A DNA stretch of 43,592 nucleotides from Deltaproteobacteria bacterium (GTDB taxonomy: Bacteria; Desulfobacterota; Deferrimicrobia; Deferrimicrobiales; Deferrimicrobiaceae): positions 1,891,857 through 1,935,448 of the forward strand of contig CP070783.1 of the NCBI GenBank assembly GCA_020346465.1. The letters are read 5' to 3'. The number at the start of each line of letters is the position of its first letter. Positions within the stretch are counted from its first letter, which is position 1. The position numbers and the translations under genes were made by a program. Below, piece after piece: positions 33,267 to 41,293 of this stretch. Under the pieces are notes generated by a model, which was not told where the DNA came from, searched no databases, and worked only from the letters and a program-made list of their open reading frames with translations.

Positions 33267-33278
33267 TCGTGATCACGA
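33267..33278. promoter_or_regulatory. 12-bp palindrome upstream of the aminotransferase
   Basis: TCGTGATCACGA is a perfect palindrome, nested in a larger ATTCGTG-N9-CACGAAT repeat (about 33259-33281). It lies roughly 30-40 nt upstream of the sgaA start in the 234-bp divergent region with the AsmA-like gene, a position suited to an operator. No other clear signal was found in that gap. Confidence 0.35.
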
Positions 33279-33472
33279 ATGGCAATCTTCGGGGTCTGGG
33301 TGAAGGTACGGTTTTGCCCCGTCCGGCCCCTGCGGCCTGGTGTCGACCTCCCTGCGCCGGAGCATCCCGAGGGTTAGGATATCTTCCCCGGAAAACCGTG
33401 ACAACAGGTTCCGACCGGGGCATATTGAAACTATCCCCGTGCGGTGCCCCTCTCATTCTAGGGAGTCGATCC

Positions 33473-36400
33473 ATGGAGATCCTGCGAACCGTCCGTACCC
33501 TTCCCCGGGGGCAGAAAGTGCTCCTCTGGGCCGGGCTTGCCTTCCTTTTCTATACCCTGTTCGGGTTCCTCGCGGCGCCGCCCATCCTGAAATATTTCCT
33601 GAAGAAAAACCTTTCGCAAGCGCTCCACCGGGAAGTCGGGATCGAAAAGGTCCGGGTGAATCCCTACGTTCTTTCGGTGCGCGTGAGCGGCTTCACGATC
33701 GGGGAACGGGATCGGCCGGAACCGTTCGTGTCGTTCGACTCGTTGTACGGGAACCTCGAGGTCGTTTCCCTCTTCCGGTTGGGGGTGGTCCTTAAGGAGA
33801 TCCGGCTGGAAGCCCCGTATGTGCATGTCGCCCGGAACCGGGACGGGAGATATAACGTTTCCGACCTGATCGAGGAGTTCGCGGCAAAGAAGGCCCCTCC
33901 CCCCGGAACGGTGCAGCCGCCCGAGAAGAAGCCGCTTCGTTTCTCCCTGAACAACATCCAGATCCGCAACGGGAGCGTCGATTTCGACGATGCCCCGAAA
34001 GAGACCCGGCACACGGTCCGGGAGCTCCGGATCGACATCCCGCTGCTTTCCAACTTTCCCTATCACTTGGATACGTTCGTCCAGCCGGTTCTCGAGGCGA
34101 TCGTCAACGGCACCGCCGTCTCCCTCGGAGGGAAGACGAGGCCTTACAAGGAATCCCTCGAAACCTACTTCGATATCGACATCCGGAAGTTCGACATCCC
34201 GTATTATCTCGCATACGTTCCGTTCCCGCTGAGCGTCGATGTCCGGTCCGCAACCCTGGATACGAAAGGGACCGTTTTCTTTGTGCAATACAAAGACCGC
34301 GGCCCCACCCTGGGGTTCGCCGGAAGGATCGCGTTCGATAATGTCGACGTTCAGGGCCCCGCGGGGAAGCCGCTCCTTCGCCTCCCGTTGCTGGAGCTTT
34401 CGATCGCCTCTTCCGAGCTGATCTCCCGGAAGGTCCGTTTCTCCTCGATCCTGGTCCGGTCGCCCGAGCTCCATCTGGAGCGGGACAGGAACGGGACGAT
34501 CAACCTCGCCTCCCTCCTGCCGCAGCAGGAAGCGGGGAAGACCGGGGGGAAGCAGAAGGAGGCGCAGGGGGAGGAGAAGGAGACCAGGGTCTCGATCGAA
34601 GCGGACACGATCCGGGTGGCCGGCGGGACCGTCGAGTTCGCGGACGCTTCGGGAGCGAGCCCGTTCCGGACGACCGTTTCGCCGGTCGATCTCGAGGTCG
34701 AACATTTCAGCAATGCGGAACAGGAGAAGTCCGCCTTCAAGGGTTCGATCGGGACGGAATCGAAAGAGACCTTGAAGATCCAAGGGGAGTTCACCGTGAC
34801 CCCGCCGTCCTCCGAAGGGGAACTGGAACTGGGGAAGGTCCGCCCCGCGAAATACTCTCCGTACTTCGCCGAGCGGGTCCTGTTCGACATCAAGGACGGT
34901 GTGTTCGATCTCTCGACGCGATACAGCGTCTCCGGGACCGGCCCGGACCAGGCCGTCCGGCTTTCGGGGCTGACGCTGGCGCTGCGGTCGCTCCGGCTGA
35001 AAAAGAGGGGGGAGCAGTCGGATTTTCTGGCGGTTCCCGCCCTCGATGTGCGGGCCACGTCCCTGGATCTTTCCGGGAAGCGCCTCGTCATCGGCGAGGC
35101 GTCGTCCCGGAAGGGCGTCCTCCAGGTGAAGCGGCCGAAGGGGGAGCCGTGGAACCTGTCCACGCTGGTTCCCCCCGGTCCGGCAGACGGGGAAGAGGCC
35201 CGACCGAAAGAGGAGACCGGAACCGGAAACGGAAAACCGTGGGTCGTTGCTCTGGAGAAAATCCGGCTGAACGACTACACGGTCAACGTGGAGGATGCGA
35301 GCACTCCCGAGACGGTCCGCCTGACCGCGGACCGGATCGCGTTCCGGGGGAGCAACCTCTCCACGGAGCAGGGGAAGAAGGGGCGGGTGTCGCTCTCCTT
35401 GTCGGTGAACGAAAAAGGGTCGTTTACTGCGGAGGGCGACGTGGGGCTCAATCCGGTCTTCGCACGTCTGCACACCGTGGGGAAAGGGCTCGATATCGTC
35501 CCGCTGCAGCCGTATTTCACCGAGAGCGTGAACATCATCGTGCGAAGCGGAGCCGTTTTCGCGGAGGGTGCGCTTTCCATCGCGATCCCGAAGGACGGCG
35601 GGCCGGAAGCGGCCTACACGGGAGAGGCGTCCCTCCGGAATTTCGCGTCCGCCGACAAGGAGAAGGCGGAGGATTTCCTGAATATCTCCTCCCTGGACCT
35701 GGCCGGTCTGGACGTCGGGGTTGCCCCGTCGGGTACCCGTGTGGACATCGCCCGCGTCGGGCTGACCGATTTCTACTCGCGCATCATCATCTACAACGAT
35801 GCCGGCATAAACGTCCGAAGGATCCTCAAGCGGCAGGGCGGCGAAGGGGTTCAGGGCGGTGCGGGGGAGGAGCCGGAGAAGCCTCCGGCGGCGCCCCCCG
35901 AGGTGAAGGTCGAACAGGTCATCCTCCAGGGGGGGACGATCAACTTTTCGGACTTTTTCGTCCAGCCGAATTTCTCCGCGAACATGCTCGGCGTCGGCGG
36001 GGAGATCTCCGGGCTCTCCTCGGGGGAGGGGAAGCAGGCGGAGGTGAACCTGAAGGGGAGCCTGGAGAACAAGGCGCCCCTGGTCATCTCCGGCAAGCTC
36101 AATCCGTTTCCGGGAAAGGTGCTCGTCGATCTCACGGCGGCGTTCAAGGACGTAGACCTCGTTGCCTTCAATCCCTATTCCGGGACGTACGCCGGGTACA
36201 AGATCCAGAAGGGGAAGCTTTCCGCGGAACTCCAATACCTCGTCGTGAAGCAGAAGCTGGATGCCAAGCACCACGTCGTCATCGACCAGCTGACCCTGGG
36301 GGACAATGTGGACAGCCCCAAGGCGACGACGCTTCCGGTCAAACTGGCGATCTCCCTCCTGAAGGACCGCAAGGGGGTAATCGAGCTCAACCTGCCGGTG

Positions 36401-37090
36401 TCCGGGGACCTGAGCGACCCGAAGTTCCGGATCGGCGCCGTGATCCTCCAGATCCTGAAAAACCTTCTCGTGAAGGCCGCGACCTCCCCGTTCGCCCTCC
36501 TGGGAGCCATCGCCGGGGGCGGGGAGGAGCTGAGCTACCTGGAATTCGAATACGGCAGCGCCGCGATCCCGCCGCCCGGGGAGGAGAAGCTTTCCGGCCT
36601 CGCGAAGGTGCTCTTCGAACGGCCGGCCCTGAAGATGGAGATCGAGGGACACGTGGACCCCGAAAAGGACAGGGAGGAACTGCGAAAGATCCTTTTCCAG
36701 CGAAAGGTGAAGGCACAGAAACTGAAGGATACGGTGGGAAGGGGGAAGGCCGAGATTGCGGTGGACAAGGTCGTCGTCACCCCCGAGGAGTACCCGAAGT
36801 ACCTCAAGAAGGCCTACAAGGCGGAAAAGTTCCCCAAGCCCAGGAACTTCCTCGGGATCGCCAGGGACATTCCCGTTCCCGAAATGGAAAAGCTGATGCA
36901 CGACAACATCGAGGTGACGAAGGACGACCTGCGTCTCCTGGCGCTGGAACGCGCGGAAAACGTGGGCAACCACCTGCAAAAGGAAGGGAAGGTGGAGGCA
37001 GGCCGCCTCTTCCTCGTCGAGCCCTCAACGCTTGCCCCGGAAAAGATGGAAAAGATCAAGGACAGCCGCGTGAATTTCCGGATCAAATAA
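33473..37090 (+). CDS. AsmA-like/DUF748 envelope protein
   Basis: Large inner-membrane-anchored protein facing the periplasm, 1205 residues from the ATG at 33473 (AGGGAG upstream); the open frame upstream to 32687 is antisense to the aminotransferase. A transmembrane helix lies at about 17-38 (VLLWAGLAFLFYTLFGFLAA). Repeated DUF748-type units follow (for example YLVARV-like 'VGIEKVRVNPYVLSVRVSGF', 'GRYNVSDLIEEF', 'LRIDIPLLSNFPY', 'NRNGTINLASLLPQ', then 'LGRVKPAKYSPYF'-like 'GKVRPAKYSPYFAERV' and 'NPYSGTYAGYKIQKGKLSAELQYLV'). The region 'LGDNVDSPKATTLPVKLAISLLKDRKGVIELNLPVSGDLSDPKF' is the most conserved part of the family. AsmA-like proteins are thought to move phospholipid or shape the outer membrane. 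It heads a plus-strand run with an outer-membrane barrel and a TAXI protein. Confidence 0.88.
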   Translation: MEILRTVRTLPRGQKVLLWAGLAFLFYTLFGFLAAPPILKYFLKKNLSQALHREVGIEKVRVNPYVLSVRVSGFTIGERDRPEPFVSFDSLYGNLEVVSLFRLGVVLKEIRLEAPYVHVARNRDGRYNVSDLIEEFAAKKAPPPGTVQPPEKKPLRFSLNNIQIRNGSVDFDDAPKETRHTVRELRIDIPLLSNFPYHLDTFVQPVLEAIVNGTAVSLGGKTRPYKESLETYFDIDIRKFDIPYYLAYVPFPLSVDVRSATLDTKGTVFFVQYKDRGPTLGFAGRIAFDNVDVQGPAGKPLLRLPLLELSIASSELISRKVRFSSILVRSPELHLERDRNGTINLASLLPQQEAGKTGGKQKEAQGEEKETRVSIEADTIRVAGGTVEFADASGASPFRTTVSPVDLEVEHFSNAEQEKSAFKGSIGTESKETLKIQGEFTVTPPSSEGELELGKVRPAKYSPYFAERVLFDIKDGVFDLSTRYSVSGTGPDQAVRLSGLTLALRSLRLKKRGEQSDFLAVPALDVRATSLDLSGKRLVIGEASSRKGVLQVKRPKGEPWNLSTLVPPGPADGEEARPKEETGTGNGKPWVVALEKIRLNDYTVNVEDASTPETVRLTADRIAFRGSNLSTEQGKKGRVSLSLSVNEKGSFTAEGDVGLNPVFARLHTVGKGLDIVPLQPYFTESVNIIVRSGAVFAEGALSIAIPKDGGPEAAYTGEASLRNFASADKEKAEDFLNISSLDLAGLDVGVAPSGTRVDIARVGLTDFYSRIIIYNDAGINVRRILKRQGGEGVQGGAGEEPEKPPAAPPEVKVEQVILQGGTINFSDFFVQPNFSANMLGVGGEISGLSSGEGKQAEVNLKGSLENKAPLVISGKLNPFPGKVLVDLTAAFKDVDLVAFNPYSGTYAGYKIQKGKLSAELQYLVVKQKLDAKHHVVIDQLTLGDNVDSPKATTLPVKLAISLLKDRKGVIELNLPVSGDLSDPKFRIGAVILQILKNLLVKAATSPFALLGAIAGGGEELSYLEFEYGSAAIPPPGEEKLSGLAKVLFERPALKMEIEGHVDPEKDREELRKILFQRKVKAQKLKDTVGRGKAEIAVDKVVVTPEEYPKYLKKAYKAEKFPKPRNFLGIARDIPVPEMEKLMHDNIEVTKDDLRLLALERAENVGNHLQKEGKVEAGRLFLVEPSTLAPEKMEKIKDSRVNFRIK

Positions 37091-37115
37091 TGCTGTCTCC
37101 GAAACGGGTGGAACC

Positions 37116-38051
37116 ATGCCCCTCCGTCGGTGTCTCGTCGTCTTTTTGCTCCTGATCGTTGGCATGCCGGTTGCCGAGGCTGCCCGGGAGACTTCGGGCG
37201 AAAGAGCTTCGTTCCGTCCGGAGGAGGGATGGTCCCTCTCCCTGCGGGGCGCGGTCGCGCACCAGTTCGGAACGGGGCTGGATGACGGGGGAGAGTTCCG
37301 CGTGAACAGGCTGTTTCTCCAGGGAGGGGCAAGGTATGCGCCGGACCACCGGCGCAGCGTCTCCCTGTCCCTGGGGTACGGGTTCGACGGGTACGATTTT
37401 TCGGGAGACCGCGGGCTTGCCGCCCTGTCCCCGTGGAAGACTGTGCACACCGTTGGCGTCAGCGCGCCGGTGCGGTGGCGAGTCGGCCGGGAATGGACGG
37501 TATTCGTGATCCCCACGGTCCGGAGCGCGGCGGAAAGCGGTGCCTCCCTGGGCGATTCGGTCTCCGGTGGAGGCTTCGCCGGGTTTTCCTACCGCTTCGG
37601 GGACCGGCTGACCATCGGACCGGGCGTCGGGGTGATGACCGAGATCGAGGAATCCCCCGACATCTTCCCCGTCCTCCTCATCGACTGGAAAATCACCGAT
37701 CGTCTCCGCCTGGAGACCGGACGCGGCCTGGGCGCCTCCCGGGGGCCGGGTCTGTTCCTTCGCTTTGAGGCCTCCGAAAGATGGGAGGTTTCGTTCGGGG
37801 GCCGTTACGAAAAACTCCGGTTCCGCTTGGACCGGGAGGGAGTCACTCCCGACGGGGTGGGAAGCGACCGGTCCTTTCCCCTGTTTTGCGGGGCGACCTA
37901 CCGGTTTACTCCCCGGGCCGAGGCCAGTCTCGTCGGAGGGGTGGCGCTGGGCGGAAAGCTGCGCCTGGAGGATGAAAACGGCAACCGGATCGCCGAAGAG
38001 GACTACGGCGAGGCGGCCTTCCTGGGGGTTGCGTTCGGCCTCCGGTTCTGA
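37116..38051 (+). CDS. Predicted outer-membrane beta-barrel protein (DUF6268-like)
   Basis: 311 residues. A signal peptide covers about 1-22 (CLVVFLLLIVGMPVAEA-A). The rest alternates short amphipathic strands with Gly/Asp/Arg turns (for example WSLSLRGAVAHQFG, RRSVSLSLGYGFDG, WTVFVIPTVRSAAE, WEVSFGGRYEKLRFRL) and ends in an aromatic residue (AFGLRF), the usual outer-membrane insertion signal. The pattern is like DUF6268 barrels, but the family assignment is from general look only. It starts 25 bp after the AsmA-like gene with a poor ribosome site (GGTGGAA), so coupling is likely. Substrate or role is unknown. Confidence 0.78.
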   Translation: MPLRRCLVVFLLLIVGMPVAEAARETSGERASFRPEEGWSLSLRGAVAHQFGTGLDDGGEFRVNRLFLQGGARYAPDHRRSVSLSLGYGFDGYDFSGDRGLAALSPWKTVHTVGVSAPVRWRVGREWTVFVIPTVRSAAESGASLGDSVSGGGFAGFSYRFGDRLTIGPGVGVMTEIEESPDIFPVLLIDWKITDRLRLETGRGLGASRGPGLFLRFEASERWEVSFGGRYEKLRFRLDREGVTPDGVGSDRSFPLFCGATYRFTPRAEASLVGGVALGGKLRLEDENGNRIAEEDYGEAAFLGVAFGLRF

Positions 38052-38072
38052 GAAAACAATCGCGAGGAAGCC

Positions 38073-39431
38073 ATGAAAAGCCCTTGGCGCCAGAAGCCGA
38101 AATTCTCCCGGGAGTACCTCCTGTTCGTCCTGGTGCCTGCGATCCTCGTGCTCGCCGCCACCCTGCTGTTCTTCTATTTCCTGATCCGTCCCGGGCCTCC
38201 ACGCACCCTTGTCATGACCGCCGGCAGCGAGGGCGGCGCGTACCTTGCCTACGCGCAACGGTACCGGGAAATGCTGGCACGGGAGGGGATTACCTTAAAA
38301 ATCCTTCTCTCCGAAGGGTCCCTGGAGAACCTGGAAAGGCTTGCGGATCCGGGTTTTCGGGTGGATATCGGGTTCGTCCAGGGCGGCTCGGCAAAGGGGT
38401 CCGACCTCTCCGGCCTGGTATCCCTGGGGGCCCTGTACTACGAGCCCCTCTGGATCTTTCATCGCGGCGAGGTCCCGGGCGACAGGCGGAAGCTGCTCCG
38501 AGGCAGACGGCTCGCCGTCGGCGCCCCGGGAAGCGGGACGCGGAAAGTCGTCCTCGAGCTTCTGGCCGCCAACGGCGTGGACGGTTCCACGGCGTCACTG
38601 CTCGACCTGGGAGGGATGTCGGCGGCTGCGGCCATCAAGGAAGGGAGGGCAGACGTTGCGTTCTTCTTCGCTTCCCCGAACGCCCCCGTCATCCGGGATC
38701 TGTTGCGGACGAAAGGAATCGATCTCATCCCCATGGTACGGGCCGAAGCGTACCCGATCCACTTTCCGCTGCTGTCGGTGGTCAGGCTGCCCGCGGGCGG
38801 CATCGACCTGGGGGAAAACATCCCCCCGCGTGACGTGAACCTTCTTGCGGACGTGGCGCAGCTGGTGGCGCGCGAAAGCCTGCACCCGGCCGTCATCGGT
38901 CCCCTGCTGGAGGTCGCCAGGAAAGTCCATGGCGGTCACGGAGTCTTCGAGCGCGCCGGGGAATTCCCGGCCCCGCGTGCAGGCGACATCCCGATGAGCG
39001 AGGATGCGGTCCGGTACTACAAGTCGGGTCCTCCGTTCCTCTACCGCCATCTTCCCTTCTGGGCGGCAAGCATCGCCACCCGCGCGGCCCTGCTGCTGAT
39101 TCCCATTGTCGGCATGCTCTTTCCCCTGACGAAGATCGTCCCGCCGGTCTACCGGTGGCGGATGCGCTCCCGCATCTACCGCTGGTACGGGGACCTCATG
39201 GCCCTCGAATCCGACCTGCGCAGCGATCCCGACCCGGCCCGCCGGTCCGAATATCTGGACCGCCTCTCCTGGATCGACGGGCAGATCGACAACACCCGGC
39301 CTCCCCTTTCCTTCGCGCAGGAGCGCTACCACCTGCGCATGCACATCGACGCCGTGCGGGCCAGGATCCGGGAAATTCCGGAAAAGGGAAGCGCAGAGGC
39401 AGATCAGAACCGGAAGACGACCCCGAGGTAG
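38073..39431 (+). CDS. Orphan TAXI-family solute-binding protein, membrane-anchored at both ends
   Basis: TAXI (TRAP-associated extracytoplasmic) binding domain of 452 residues, starting at 38073 after GAGGAAG. Unlike secreted TAXI proteins it has an N-terminal uncleaved helix at about 15-38 (YLLFVLVPAILVLAATLLFFY) and a second helix at about 329-352 (IATRAALLLIPIVGMLFP). The binding domain in between shows TLVMTAGSEGGAYLAYAQRY, DIGFVQGG, RLAVGAPGSGTRKVVLELL and RADVAFFFASPNAP. The final 95 residues, after the second helix, are charged and helical and should be cytoplasmic. No TRAP permease lies nearby, so it may be a sensor or envelope factor rather than part of a transporter. It overlaps the next gene, on the other strand, by 28 bp. 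Confidence 0.85.
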   Translation: MKSPWRQKPKFSREYLLFVLVPAILVLAATLLFFYFLIRPGPPRTLVMTAGSEGGAYLAYAQRYREMLAREGITLKILLSEGSLENLERLADPGFRVDIGFVQGGSAKGSDLSGLVSLGALYYEPLWIFHRGEVPGDRRKLLRGRRLAVGAPGSGTRKVVLELLAANGVDGSTASLLDLGGMSAAAAIKEGRADVAFFFASPNAPVIRDLLRTKGIDLIPMVRAEAYPIHFPLLSVVRLPAGGIDLGENIPPRDVNLLADVAQLVARESLHPAVIGPLLEVARKVHGGHGVFERAGEFPAPRAGDIPMSEDAVRYYKSGPPFLYRHLPFWAASIATRAALLLIPIVGMLFPLTKIVPPVYRWRMRSRIYRWYGDLMALESDLRSDPDPARRSEYLDRLSWIDGQIDNTRPPLSFAQERYHLRMHIDAVRARIREIPEKGSAEADQNRKTTPR

Positions 39432-40162
39432 GGCCCGCTTAAGGCAGCATCCAGTACCATGCCGGATTTTTCGTATTTCACCTCGAGGTGACGCCAGCCG
39501 CCGGCGACCGACCACCAGGAGAACCGGTAGGAGAGAGACCCGATCCCCTGCCACGTGTAGTCGGACCCGCCCGTCCCGACGTCCCCCTGAAGCCCGAGGA
39601 TCCAATTGCCTCCGAGGGCCGACTCCCAGCGGGCTCCCACGATCCCGTCCGCCCATCGATCGTCCGCGGGCAGCGACCTGGCCGAGAGCAGACCGGCCTG
39701 AAGATCGAGCACGATGCTCAGGTCGTAGTAGCGCACGCCACCGAACAGATCCGCGCGCGACGTTCCTCCGCTGTAGATCCGGTACCCGACGGCTCCCTGG
39801 ACGATATGACCCTTTAGTTCCCCCTCCACGCCGGAAAACAGGATCGGGACGGGAGAGGGGGCCTGCGAGGTGACACGCGCATAGGTCCAGTCCCCGAAGG
39901 CCGACCATCGGTCCCCCCGCCACTCCGCGTAGATCATCCCGCCGCCCGCGATTTCCAGGTTGCCGACGAGGTCCCCGAAGGTCGATTCGATGATGTCCCC
40001 CGGCAGGCCGGGACCTCCTCCGGGAGTGCCCAAAGTACCGGAAAATCCGGCGCTCCAGAGGTACGGCTCGATGCGGATTCCGGAGTCCGCCGCGGATGTG
40101 CCGCAGGGAAATGAGATCGCCGCCGCAATGGCAAGAAGGGCAGTAAGAATCGATCGTTTCAT
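39404..40162 (-). CDS. Predicted outer-membrane beta-barrel protein
   Basis: 252 residues from the ATG at 40162. The longer open frame to 40420 is rejected because the signal peptide begins here (KRSILTALLAIAAAISFPCGTSA) and a good promoter lies 35-63 bp upstream. There is no clear Shine-Dalgarno site. The mature part is built of barrel-like strands (IRIEPYLWSAGFSGTLG, WSAFGDWTYARVTSQ, GHIVQGAVGYRIYSGG, DLFGGVRYYDLSIVLDL, WSVAGGWRHLEVKY) and ends in Phe (LGVVFRF). The layout resembles small barrel proteins whose annotation reads only 'hypothetical outer membrane'. Its 3' end overlaps the convergent TAXI gene. Confidence 0.75.
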   Translation of the reverse strand: MKRSILTALLAIAAAISFPCGTSAADSGIRIEPYLWSAGFSGTLGTPGGGPGLPGDIIESTFGDLVGNLEIAGGGMIYAEWRGDRWSAFGDWTYARVTSQAPSPVPILFSGVEGELKGHIVQGAVGYRIYSGGTSRADLFGGVRYYDLSIVLDLQAGLLSARSLPADDRWADGIVGARWESALGGNWILGLQGDVGTGGSDYTWQGIGSLSYRFSWWSVAGGWRHLEVKYEKSGMVLDAALSGPYLGVVFRF

Positions 40163-40196
40163 CCAGTTCGCAGCCCGGAATTTGTCGTAAATGTTT

Positions 40197-40225
40197 TTTA
40201 TATATTCATGATACGGTATCACCAA
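40197..40225 (-). promoter_or_regulatory. Candidate promoter with operator-like spacer for the barrel gene
   Basis: On the minus strand TTGGTG (40220-40225) and TATAAA (40197-40202, 5 of 6) are 17 nt apart, about 35 nt upstream of the ATG at 40162. The spacer contains the 13-bp inverted repeat TGATAC-G-GTATCA (40209-40221), an ideal place for a repressor. The patch is strikingly AT-rich for this window. Confidence 0.5.
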
Positions 40226-40360
40226 AAAACGAGAAATCGCCCTTTCCGTTCCCTTCATGGGTAGAAAAGGCCGGCATGTTCGTAAGGGATCGGGTCTTGT
40301 GTGCCGCAACCAATTACGGCTTAAGAGGGATTTCATATTCCGGATAAGGAGGGAACAACA

Positions 40361-41194
40361 GTGAAGAAAGCGGTTCCGGTTCTGTTGCTGTTCCTTTTCC
40401 TCGCGGCGTTTCCCCGGCATGGTTTCTCAGCGGATCCCGCGGACCCGAACTGGCCCTGGGAGCGGTACAGCCTTAACTTCGGAGGATTCGTCGCGGACAT
40501 CACCAGCGATGTCCGTCTCGGCAGCGCCAATTTGGGAGCCGGGATAGACGTCAACCTCGAGGATGCCCTGGGTCTCGATACCACCTCCAAAGTGTTCCGG
40601 GTCGGGGCCGCGGTCCGTTTCGGGAAGAGCCGCCGCCACCAGGCGGAGTTTACCTGGTTCCAGCTGAACCGGGACGCGTCCAAGACGCTGGGGCGGGACG
40701 TCGTCGTCGACAACGTGGTCTACCCCATCGGGAGCAAGGTGGAGAGCTTCCTGGACGTCCGGATCTGGAAGGCGGCGTACAACTACTCTTTTTTCCTGGA
40801 CGACCGGATCAACCTGGCCGCGGGGATCGGGTTGTTCGTGATGCCGATCAAGTACGGGGTGTCCGCTTCCGGGATCGGGGAGACGGGGGAGGACATCACC
40901 GCCCCGCTTCCGGTGGTCGGTTTCCGGGCCGATTTCGCGCTGACGCGGAAGTGGTTCCTCAAGCAGACCATCGACCTGTTCTACCTGAAGCTCGGGGATT
41001 TCAAGGGGGTGGTCGTGGACTCCATCACCGCGGTGGAGTACAAGCCCTGGAAGAACCTCGGGTTCGGGCTCGCCGCCAACAACTTCCGAGTGGAGATCGA
41101 GGCGGATGGGAAAGACTACCCGAACATCGATTTCGTGGGGAACATCAAGTTCGAATACGTGGGCCTGCTGCTGTACGGGAAGCTGTATTATTAG
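40361..41194 (+). CDS. Predicted outer-membrane protein
   Basis: 277 residues from a GTG at 40361 with AAGGAGG 8 nt upstream. Signal peptide at about 1-24 (VPVLLLFLFLAAFPRHGFSA-D). The rest is barrel-like: RYSLNFGGFVADITSDVRLGS, AVRFGKSRRHQAEFTWFQLN, VRIWKAAYNYSFFLDDRINLAAGIGLFVMP, FRADFALTRKWFLKQTIDLFYLKLGDF, and a tyrosine ending (LYGKLYY). It is divergent from the previous barrel gene across a 198-bp gap. The function is unknown. The pattern 'NFGGF..D..S.VRLG' is seen in many uncharacterised barrels of environmental Proteobacteria, so it might be a porin-like or lipid-related protein. Confidence 0.75.
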   Translation: MKKAVPVLLLFLFLAAFPRHGFSADPADPNWPWERYSLNFGGFVADITSDVRLGSANLGAGIDVNLEDALGLDTTSKVFRVGAAVRFGKSRRHQAEFTWFQLNRDASKTLGRDVVVDNVVYPIGSKVESFLDVRIWKAAYNYSFFLDDRINLAAGIGLFVMPIKYGVSASGIGETGEDITAPLPVVGFRADFALTRKWFLKQTIDLFYLKLGDFKGVVVDSITAVEYKPWKNLGFGLAANNFRVEIEADGKDYPNIDFVGNIKFEYVGLLLYGKLYY

Positions 41195-41215
41195 TCGGAA
41201 TATTCGAAGGAACCG

Positions 41216-41245
41216 GGAAAGGGGGACCGGAAGCACCCCCTTTCC
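41216..41245. terminator. Perfect 10-bp stem-loop between convergent genes
   Basis: GGAAAGGGGG and CCCCCTTTCC pair without mismatch around a 10-nt loop, 22 bp after the barrel-protein stop and 49 bp before the end of the MscS gene. No T-run follows on either strand, but the stem is strong and its location fits a bidirectional terminator. Confidence 0.6.
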
Positions 41246-41293
41246 TCAAGGCGGCTCATGCCGCTTCGGAAGTCTTTCCGTTCCACGAATCCT

